Assembly (NCBI GenBank): GCA_900708905.1
Contig: CAADRB010000004.1
Location: 4,192,180-4,256,179, forward strand
From: Hymenolepis diminuta
Taxonomy: Eukaryota > Platyhelminthes > Cestoda > Cyclophyllidea > Hymenolepididae
Reading direction: 5' to 3'
Length of the DNA stretch: 64,000 bases
Shown here: piece after piece, positions 11,521 to 22,400 of the stretch
Numbering within the stretch: the first letter of the stretch is position 1
How the letters are laid out: each line of letters opens with the position of its first letter
Translations under genes and position numbers: made by a program
Notes under the pieces: model-generated
What the model saw: only the letters and a program-made list of their open reading frames with translations
Databases searched by the model: none
What the model was told of the DNA's origin: nothing

Positions 11521-11883
11521 TCAATAGCTTTCTAGAGATTTCTTTTCCGCAGTCAGATATCTAGTTTGATGTTCCCTCATCTGTAATTGTTCCTGTTTCT
11601 CAAACCCCTCCTGCATCTGATTTTGACTTCCTTTGTTTCGGAAGTCTCTTTTGTTTTGCAGTCTAAGCTCTTTGTTAGCTTCGTGTGGCACATCGACAGA
11701 CTTAGTTTTTCTTCGTTGTTGTAGTTGAATCCGACTCATCGAGCACTCCTTTTTCACGCGGTATATGTTTTCAGTAAGTAGTCCTTGCCTTTGAGTCTGT
11801 ATCCATGCATAAAAGTCGTTTTTTACTGCTAGACATATTTGCATCAAAGTAATTCTTCTTCTCAAAGCTAAGATAATTTTCAA
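11521..11883 (-). other. Gln/Lys/Glu-rich reading frame, possible Gag N-terminal remnant
   Basis: A 120-codon minus-strand frame rich in Q, K, E and R, possibly coiled coil, lying on the upstream (5') side of the gag-like fragment in the same orientation. Gypsy Gag proteins often start with such a segment, so it may belong to the same dead element. It could also be chance. Confidence 0.3.
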
Positions 11884-14800
11884 AGCAGAAAATCAGTGTC
11901 ACACACTGGTTGAGGATACGGCAGCATCCAGCTAAGGAGGGAGGGATAAAGACATTACTATTAATGGGTTGGGGAAGGCGAAGGAGGGGTCGGAGAAAGT
12001 TTTGTCGGACTATCATTTGAGCCTTCATTAGGGGTTTTGATAAACGGGCCGATGAAGATATGACAATAAGGCCTTATTGTTTGATAGTGTTCTGACAGTC
12101 ACCAAGCTGTCTAAAAACATTAACTCAGACCCTGAAAATAGTCAATAATAAACGAAACCTAAAAATTTAATTTGAAAATAATTCTTTGATTAAGCATTTT
12201 AACGCATACATGCTAACTTTGTTTACATCTCGAGATCGGTTTGGAATTACGAAATAAACCCGTAAATAGATTCAATTTATCATTCATTTAATGTATGAGA
12301 CTGTTTTACTACGTTAAGAGTTTTTCTTTTTTCGCTGCGTCATTATTCTTATCAATTATTCTGAAAGACTTATTACCTGATGTTAAAACGAATATTAGAA
12401 TTGCTAAGTGAAAATAATCGTGGTTTTACAAGTTGCGGAATATCGATAGCCAGGACACAGCTTGCATTTATGGCCTGCGTGCTCTGTCTATATACCTTTC
12501 CCCTACCAGTACGCTCTTTCCTTCTCCTGAACTATTTATTTGACAGAAGGCCCACATAGTTATTTATATATTGACATCATATAGATAAGGCAAGCTAATA
12601 TATAATGTAATCTCGGTTTGCAAACCCAGAATTTCCACAAAAATGGCAGCAGAGAGGAAAAGAGAAGGCAAAGTTAAAAAGCTACGAATTCATAAACAAC
12701 ATTCAGTCCCTTGGTAAAATTGTGTAATTTTCAGGGTTACTCATTAGTTTGGATAAACAATTTCATTATCAACGGAAAGAAAATATAAAATAAATGTTAA
12801 CGTCGTTAAGAAAAAAATTTTAATATTCATACTTTAATTTTCCCTTTGACAATTAAAAGAGCCTAAATATGAACTATGTATGAAATATGAAAGTATTAAG
12901 ATTACAAATCCTCATAGACATGTCTCAGACTCTTCGTATGGCTATTGCTTGGGTTCTTTGTTTTGATACAAATAAAAATACAAGTTTTGTTCACTCTGAT
13001 TCTTAGGAAGCTTCATACAATGGGCGGCTCAAGATATAATTTTGAACGAATCCCATTCTGTTCAAATCTCAAAATAACATATTTAATAATAGAGTAAAAT
13101 AAATCGTTGCAAATATGCAAAAAATAGCAATGAAGAAATTAAGGTAAGGTTTTTAAATTCAGCCTACCAATCTTGAAATCACTTATTAATGACATGCTAA
13201 AATTCTGCATTGTTGCTGCTCCCCACTACGCCCCAAATGTATTATCTGTATGCAAAATCATCGTTTTGACAGGAAAAAAGGCAAAATATGTGTTTATATA
13301 AGTGTTCATTAAAATCCGAGAACGAATCAGCTACAAGTCACAATGACTCGCAGATTCGGCAAAGTCTAAGATTGGATGCATGTGTGTGAACTACTTCAAA
13401 TCTATACCACCTCCATCTAACAGGATCGATATCTTTCCGATTATGAATATTATTTTAATAATATGAAATCTACCGCATCGGTAGAACATTTAGAATAAGT
13501 CAAGCCACTCATGCCACCAGATCAGTTAGAAGGTGGCTTGCCAGCCACCTCAATTTATTAATAAGTAAATTAGGTTTATGCTCAAAAAATTTCTTCGTTA
13601 GACGTCAGTCATGTCTTGTCGTCAATATTTCGGTACGCTGATCAGCATCTGTTTGGGTATCTATGCGTAAACACGCAAACACATAGCTGGACTTCCTGTG
13701 GACACTGTAGTGGAGACCTTACCGCCAGTCAATCATTCCTAATCACCAGGTGTTGATAGGCATCTGCTAGCTATACATGTATATATACATTAAATATAGA
13801 TAACAGGAAATAGTTTGGTCAGATCAGTCAATGATAAAGTAGACAAGTCTGGCTGAATCAGCGAGGCTAATCCCACATCTAGACTTTCATCGGCCCACTT
13901 TATTGCCATTGGTCCGTTCACTTGTTGGTAGCGAGTGACTGGGTAGTTTGAATGGTGGAGCCGCCCATTAGCAGGCATAATCACTAGTGTAGCTTAGTTT
14001 CAATTTATTTCGCTGCTTAGGGACTTACGTCTTACAATAGCATTGGGTTCATTATTGATCAGGTGTTACAGAAAATTGACGTCGGGCTGACGTAAAGTGG
14101 AACATTTCAAACTGACTCATAATTAAAATAAATAAGTGATAAAACGTAAGAAAAAATTAATTAAGACTTGATTAAAATTTGAAATTAAATTATCGTACTA
14201 AAATTGGTGAGCTTCAAAATATAATTAAACTGGAGAAAACGCGCGAGTGTATGGAACAACTCGAAATATATTACCATACATATCCACAATGATTCTTAAG
14301 GTACGGATATGCACAAATGAGAGGTTAGATCTCTAAAGATCTCTAAAAGCAAATGCTAGTTTAATGTAAATGTAGCGTTGAGACAAGAATTATTTTAGCA
14401 TTCATCAGTCCTTGATGTTGCTGGAAATTGTTAGTCATCAGCTTTTAATTACCTCCGATGGCACCAACTATCACAAATTCAAAACGTTTTGCTTATATAT
14501 TGGTTGTCAAATTATTTTGAATGTCTTAGGAAAACTAAAACATAGCTTTAAAAGAATTAAAAATGGACCAAGAATTCATTTTTTTGTATATCAAAATGAT
14601 CAATTCCTCTGCATGTAATTATTTGAATAAACCACAAAGAATTCGAAAAATGAGAAACTAATAGAGAAAGAAAGAAAATAATGTGAAGAAAAAATAATAT
14701 TCTATTTAAAGTGAGACTATAAATTATGTATATATGGATGTATATATGATGAAAATAACAAACTTGGTTACAATACAAAATTGCATATATTTGATGGCAG

Positions 14801-16344
14801 GCGTCTAAGTAAAATACGAGAAATTTAGTAAGACGTTTGATTACTGATGAAATTTACACCGAGTATAATTTTTATAATGAGTTGTCGTCATAAGACAGTA
14901 AGTTAACATTTTTGCTTTGACTAAACTTATTAAAATGTTTTATATTAGTATTGTGATTAAATAAAACACACAATTGTTTGAAATTCTCTCATGACTTCCA
15001 AATAGTTCAATACCTTCGGAAAAGACCTTTAGAGCAACAGGCGCGTACTTTAATCCGTATCATCCCGAATTTTGCGTGGTTCTGATGTCTATTCTGGGTG
15101 AGTTGTAACGAAAATACACGTTTTATGATATTTTTGAACTTTTATTCATGCAGTTTTGGCGTATGTATTCTTGCATTATTTGACGAAAAGTATTGTACTA
15201 GATATAGTTTTTTTTACATTTTAGTTTTATTAATTTCCCATTGAAATATAATATTTATTATTATTAAAATGATGCATCGAAAATGTTACAATCATTCATT
15301 TTATTTAAGTTTAGTCTATTAAGTTGTATAAATGCGGATGATGCTTAAACGCCCCAGTATACTATCTTTATGTTTAGAGAAATTTGTAAAAAGTATATTG
15401 ATATAACCTCGAGAATTTAGACGGTTTTGAAAGATTCCTAATATCTCCGAATTAGCTAAGAAGGCTTTGTTCTTTAGCATTTAACAATAAAGTACAGAAC
15501 ATCGATATGACACCTTTAATTCTTTTTTTTATTGAACATACCATTCAACCGAACTATTTTTAACACTTTAAAGTACCCAAAAATCTGGACATTTAAAATC
15601 GTAAAATTGATCTGGATTTCAGACTAATAATTATTTTACTCTACTTGAATTCAGTATGCACTGAATTGTCCATTCTTCACTCGTGCTATATTGTATCATT
15701 TCCTGACTTTCCAAATTACAAATCTGGTCCCTAGGTTTATGGAATAGTTAATTTCTGCGAAGTTCAGAATTAGTTGGCCAGCTTATGTGATTGGACGTTT
15801 GGTATCCTTAGATGGCTATAAGTAAAGTTGATATTCCTTTTTCAAAGTGATTTTCTTGTAATTGGCTGCTTTATTTTCTCAGTAGCAGTGCCTTTTTGTC
15901 ATTCATAAATGCATGAAAATCATTCCACTACAGCAAATAGATTTTTATTTGTGTTGGAAATCTACTCAACTCATTTTTGATGACAGACCTCAAACAGTTT
16001 GTGTCCACAAGAACCGGAGATCAGATTGTGACTATTATTATGTATCCTTCTTAGCGTCCTATCAGAGATTTTATTCATAAACTTAAGGATTCAAGAGGCA
16101 AATATTTTATCAACAATAATGGGACATTTGAAGTCAACCTTTAGGTGAGCGTGTCTGCATTGAGCTGATGACCAAAATCTTTACATATTTTGTTTAACCT
16201 GAAGTGAGAACGCGTTTAAGGTTCTTATCGGCGATTCCACAACAATGCTGAAGTGATAGAACTAATCATCATAAAACAAGAACTTGTAGATTGTAATTTC
16301 ATTGAATATCTCTCAATATTTGAAATTCCTTTGTTTTTTTTTAG
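11884..16344. other. Intergenic, upstream of gene B
   Basis: AT-rich, no convincing exon seen. One GC-rich hairpin at 13531-13550. The promoter and first coding exon of gene B must lie here or further left but could not be identified. Confidence 0.45.
13531..13550. repeat. Perfect 8-bp GC-rich hairpin
   Basis: Inverted repeat AGGTGGCT / AGCCACCT around a 4-nt loop. It stands out in AT-rich DNA; no poly-T tract follows and no function is assigned. Confidence 0.7.
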
Positions 16345-16422
16345 AATCTTTATTACTATCTGAACAGTATGGAATTCCTTCTACATCTGGATGCTATACT
16401 AAACCTGAACCGATCGACACGG
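16345..16422 (+). CDS. Gene B N-terminal exon 1 (KPEP motif)
   Basis: 78-nt phase 1-1 exon with a strong polypyrimidine acceptor (tttttttttag) and donor gtaagt. It encodes S-L-L-L-S-E-Q, G-I-P-S-T-S-G and ends K-P-E-P-I-D-T. Closely related in sequence and phase to the gene C exon at 37539-37619. The motif context is T-K-P-E, not a full sumoylation consensus. No known domain recognised. Confidence 0.7.
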
Positions 16423-19400
16423 GTAAGTCATGTTTTACTGATTCAAGATTTATATCTAACTTTGATAGCAAACTTTTCAGCGATAATCCAGAGTTTAGCT
16501 CATTTTGCCAAATTAAATATTCTCCAGACAGAGTCCGTAGTAGAGAAATTAATGTTTACTTACTTTGTGAAATCTGGACATTTCATGAAGGTTTTATAAT
16601 TTCATTCAAACTAGGTGTAACTTTTCTAACACTTTCGACGTTTACTGGATTAAAAACTTTGCTGTAAACGTGCGCGTAGAATACTTCACAGTTGTTTTCT
16701 GTAATTTTGCCCTATTTTATGGATTTATTTGGGAATATTGGGCAATTGTGATGCTCCCCACTTTCTCTATTTTCTACATTCCTTCTTATTAAACTTTTTC
16801 ATTTTTGTTGTTTGATTCGTAATTGTGCCTAGTGTTTTTAAAATTATTCACCTGCCTTATGGAATCTTCACTTATTTCAGCTGAAGGGCACGGGATTCCT
16901 TCTTCTAGAGGCTATATTAAACCAAGGCCCAGTGATAGGGGTGAGTAATATTGTATCAACCTTAGTTCTTTACCTATTTTATGAAGACTAATATTGTTAT
17001 TAATGTTCGACATCTTAATCAATCTAAGCATGGATTCTATGATATAAACCATGGAGATTTTGTTATAAACTGATTGTTAATACTGTTTGGTTATTGTAGA
17101 TGTGTCAGTCACAGCTCATTAAGAAAGATTGTCTTGGGTTCAAATGTTTCTTTTAAATATTCTCAGTTATAGATTTAGAAATGCATCCGAGTGCGGTTTA
17201 ATTCGCATTTAATGAAGACAAAAGAAATTAACTTTTCGAAGAGACGACTTTCTCAGCGATATTGAAACTCCTTATCCTTGCATTTTACCTGGTCTCAGAA
17301 TCAGCAGTGAAATTGTTGCAGGTTAGGTATTTCTTTCTAGTTGGGACATAATCTAATTGGAGAATTGATTATTTAAATGCTCCGGTTTTCAATATTTAAA
17401 TTCTTTTAACCGTCATAATTGGAGGTAACAAATTAATCAAATATTTTTCAAATTGTTTTTTTGAAAATCGTATGCGTATGTATATATATATATATATACA
17501 TTAACTTCGAGTAACAAAACTTCTAACTTTAGAACGAAAGGAGGGGATTTCCTGTCATTTGGGCGAAACGGGCATGACACACCATGGAAACAGTTAACAA
17601 TATCGATGATGTCCTCTAAACTGCCCCCTCCAATCTGGACACATTGTTCCTCTTAAAAGTCTTTTTATAATCTCATTCAAGTCTCATCAGACTTGTGAAG
17701 GTTATTCGGTAGTGTTATTTGATAGTTTAGGTACAGTCAAAGCGCAGACACTTCCTGTAGTCCCTTTATCCAACTAATGATAAGTCCATTTTCCCCACAT
17801 CTCGATCCTTTTCAACTCGTACTATTCATAAGGCGATCTGTGAATTCGTTGCCTGTTAGCCCTTGGAGAAGGAGCACGAAACCTCTTTAAATTCATTAAA
17901 ATTTTGGTAAATCGTAACATCCCTATAGTATGCAGCTGGTCTAATTAATAACACTATCGCATTTTGTTTGTTGGTTTTGTTTTCACCTACCACAAGCAAT
18001 TATAATATCCTGAAGATCTCAGATTGGAGTCCGTAGCAGTTGATTTAGAAATGCTGGTATTCGATTGTGGTTTGTTATGTCGTCACTATTGATGAGAAAA
18101 CTGCAGAAATGCTAATTTCAATAACCAACATTACATTTGATCCGAAAATTGTGTCATTTATTATAACATATTCTACAAGCGTAATCAGTAACAATCATAG
18201 TAATTGAAGCCTTCTATGGTTTATTTCGCAGTCCATGAAGAGGAGAGAAATGAAATCCTATTCTCTTTCCATACTCTCTCATTGCATCTTGTCTGGTCTC
18301 ATGACCAACATTAAAGCTAATCCTTGTTTCAAATTTATTACCAAAATATTTCTTCATCAGTAACAATGAAATTTTAAAATATCTTTTCAAAATCATTAAT
18401 TATTTTTTCACGTTAATTATTTTCAAAGCATTTCTTATCTCGTCAAAATGAGAACAATCAAACTACTGCGAATTGGATTACCTTGAAATGCATTTATTAT
18501 CTCCCCTTAACAATAGTTCCTAAAACATCTAATGTGTAGAAAACATCGGATTCTGGAACTTCTTTCAACCATTTGGACAAGGGAAGGGGTTTTTTTTCTC
18601 GTCAGTGAAGCGAAACGAATAATGGCTCATCCATGAGAACAGAGAACAATGTCATTAAAAGTCCTTAAACAGGAGTCTCATGCAGTTACATATGTTCAAA
18701 AACATGAATGGGGCTGTAGTGGCCATCAATTGATCATGTTCCGAGGCTGACCAGGGTGATTTACGCGTCTGGAGGACAGACTCAGTCAAATTAACGTATC
18801 TTTTTCCGTTACTATTTGCAAATTCTTCGGGTTTTAGAAAATTCCTCCGAATTGACTGAGGTTTTCGTAAGTTATTCTTCATCCGTGTGCGATAGAACTT
18901 CTGAATCAAGTAGTAAGAGTGAGTCAAAGCATCATTTAATTCCACTTTTTTCTATTTGTGAATGTCACAAACAATCAATGCAATACTTCTAATATTGACA
19001 AGGAGAAGTTACAGTTCCGAAGATCGCTGACTTATTTCGAATAGGCACAAATTAATTTCCTTAAAATTCTGCAAATCTCTATCTTAAATTGATTGGAAGC
19101 CATAGTTCAACAACGCACCCTGCAGGATTATTCCTCTCATCTCTTTTTATAAGCGGAAAGCCTTCCGCAATCATTTATGGATAAGCGAATTATGATGCGA
19201 CAGTTCGGGGTAAAAATAATTTGACCATTTGGTAGATTCATGTCTGTTGCCAAAAGGTAAGCAATTGTTTATGGAAGGTTAGAAGTAAAAATAGCAGAAG
19301 ATATGAAACTGGACAGAGCATAAAGAGGTAACTAAGTCCATTTATTTTGCAGGTTTGATAAAATTCAAGTGCAATCTATGTGAGAAGCCGTTTACTCGAA

Positions 19401-22400
19401 GGGCGAATCTTAGAGTTCACGTGGACAGCGTTCATAAAAGTAGGTCTTTCTTATTTGTCTCTTCTTAATTCTTATTCCGTCATGTTGTGATTATTCAATG
19501 AAGTTGGATACTTTAAGCAAATAGATAATCCCACTGAAGACAATATGAATCTTCTAAAATGTTTTATAAATCAACATCTTTAGAGATAACATTTTGCGAT
19601 AAATCGGTGTCTTGAGTATGCTATGGTTCTTGTTTGTTCTATTATATTTTCACATTATTTTGTCTCAAATGAGCTATAATAGCATCGTACCTTCTTTGCA
19701 GACCCGAAGTCTTTCGAGTGTGATATTTGTGGGAAATCCTTCAATCAAGCTCGCTACATGAAAGCTCATGTGGAGGCTGTTCACGAAAGTGAGTTTGCCT
19801 TATTCGTTCCCTTTTTCCTCATATTAGTTGTGTTGTTGAAATAGGAAGTTACTCTGTTTATCGTAAGTAAGGTTGTTACGTGCCGTGTATTTAAAATATA
19901 TTCGGTAGGAATATCGCTCAAGAACGAAGGCTATAGAATGACTAGGGCTTCTTCTTTAATGAACTGTTAGGGTCTATGTACCGGCTAGACGTCAATCGGC
20001 TATAGTTGATGCAACAGAGACTGCAGGCATGATTACAAGCCGTTTTCATGATATTGATGATTGAAGGTCACAACGCTACCGGGCCGATGACAGTTTTTGT
20101 CCCGATTAGTTGTCAGAACCGTCTTGCGTCCGTATGTTAACAAGGGCGATGAGCGACTTAGAGACAAACTGTGGGAATAGCTCAACTCGAGGCAAAACAT
20201 CAACTTTACAAACTTTTAGCTTTGTTTATAAGCCTCATATCATATTCCAATCAAAATATTTAAAAAAATCGCGATCATTCTAATTTCATGGAGTGTACCA
20301 TTACAAATATTTTGATGGGAAATAGTAAGATATTGGAAATGAATACGCAGCAGTGTAGAGTGACACTAGAAGGGGTAAAGTTAAGACTCGAATGCAAAGA
20401 ACTAACGGCACTGTAGGCACTTTAGTCTGTTTCGATCCAAGTTATAAAAGTCCATTAAATTCCTTCAAATAATAAATTGCTGCATTTTAATTACTTCCTT
20501 TAATTTGTAGAAGTGAAGTCGGTCCAATGTCTCAAATGTAATAAATTCTTTGGATCAAGGAGTAATCTTAAACGTCACGTAGATCGTATTCATAAAAGTA
20601 AGATTTTGTTGTCTGTACGCCATTTTTTAAGATTTTGCTATCACAGCCAGTCTTGTTTTACTTTAAATATAGTGCCATTGTTCTTTTGAATTTTGTAGAT
20701 TTGAAGCCCTTCAAGTGTGAGATATGTGAACGATGCTACTCGGATCGCGCTTATCTCGAAAATCATGTGAGATTTGTTCATGCGAGTAAGTGTATCTTTT
20801 GTACCCCAATTTTCTCCCTTTACTATGTCACTCTTATTTTTTAAGATAGGGCATCTGCCGTTTTGTCGGATTTGGCATAGAGAGCTCGAGACCTGTAAGA
20901 CGAGTGTGTGTGAGTATGTGAATGCAGATGTACTTTTAATTAAAAGGAGACAGCCTAGATGATTGAGAGTGACATGTGATGAAAGATGATGATAGTAGGG
21001 GAGTGTTTGAGCTGTGGAGACATGACGACGTGACTGCACCTGAGCGGACGGAAAATCTGCGAAGGTTTTTGTAGGTAAAGCGAATCGAGAATGATTTTTG
21101 GAAACATATCAGGAGGGATTCTCCAATTTCATTTCCCTACAAAGTACTGCTATGTTTTGACAACTAACGTCCATGACAAACGTGTATAATATCCGCTTAA
21201 TTTATGCATTCGGACAGATAGATTAATCCACCCGCGTGTGGAATTCTTTTATTAAGTATATTTTTTGTATTATTTAATTCTTTGGAATTCTAATTTTTGT
21301 TTTTTGTGTGAATTTTTTATTTTCTAAGTGAGTTCCTAGTGAGTCAAAATTCTAAAATCTTCTCTCCGGCCTTGTACGACTAGTACATTGAAATATTGCA
21401 CGAACCGACCGTGCAATGAAAAAGAAACATTTTGAAAGTTCATATGTTCACTGAATGGCTATATCGTCATGATAAAAAATCGTTAAATTTAACATTTTTT
21501 GTTTTAAATCATAGAACTGAACCCATTTCAATGTCCGGAGTGTGACAAGTCGTTTGCATACATGGAAAGTCTCATAAGGCATGTCGAGACTATTCACAGG
21601 GGTAAGATTCTGCTGCGCTTCTGCGCACTTCAGTTCTCCAAATATTTTAAATTACTCTGGAAGAATATATACTGCCTACGCGTCAAACTGTATTGAGTTT
21701 GCGTTTGATTATCAGTGAATTTGGTATGTAATTTCATAGCAATCTTTAACCCACCTCCAAGGATTCCAATAAGTGGTATTAATGTGATCGATTTCATTAT
21801 GCTTTTTGGCAAGTATAAGTATTTGAAATAAGGAAACGTCAGCCATAAATGAATCTATCAGTTTCGGCGAAGGATTTATTAATTCTAAAGGCGCTAGAGA
21901 TGAAATGGCTCAGATCTAGGGGACATTTTTAGTATTCATGTTGGATTGGCAGTATAATGTATAGTTTTCGGTGAGTTATAAAGTGGATCAGATGTTAGAA
22001 TGCATTGTTTTAAAATAAATAAAAGAGTTTGAATTCGATCGTGGATTCCCTTTGTTTAGGTCAAATCCATATATCGCACAAAGTGTTCAACTAAACTTCT
22101 GCAGATGGTATATTTTAGACAATAAAAATTATTTGGTTTTTATTCGTAGAACTGAAACCGTTTCAATGTCCTGAATGTTCCAAATCCTTCGGTTCCAAAT
22201 ATAGCCTTAAACGTCATGTGGATGGTGTACACAAGAGTAAGAATTTGCCGTTTTCATTTTGACTTTCTATGCATTCAATGCCATTCCATCTTGAAGGCAT
22301 AATATATGTTGCTTTGTGTCTTCTAAATTATTCCAGCATTTTTTACTCTCTGAAGGGCCGCTGTGCAGAACAGCATCTGTTAATCATGCTCTAAATTCGC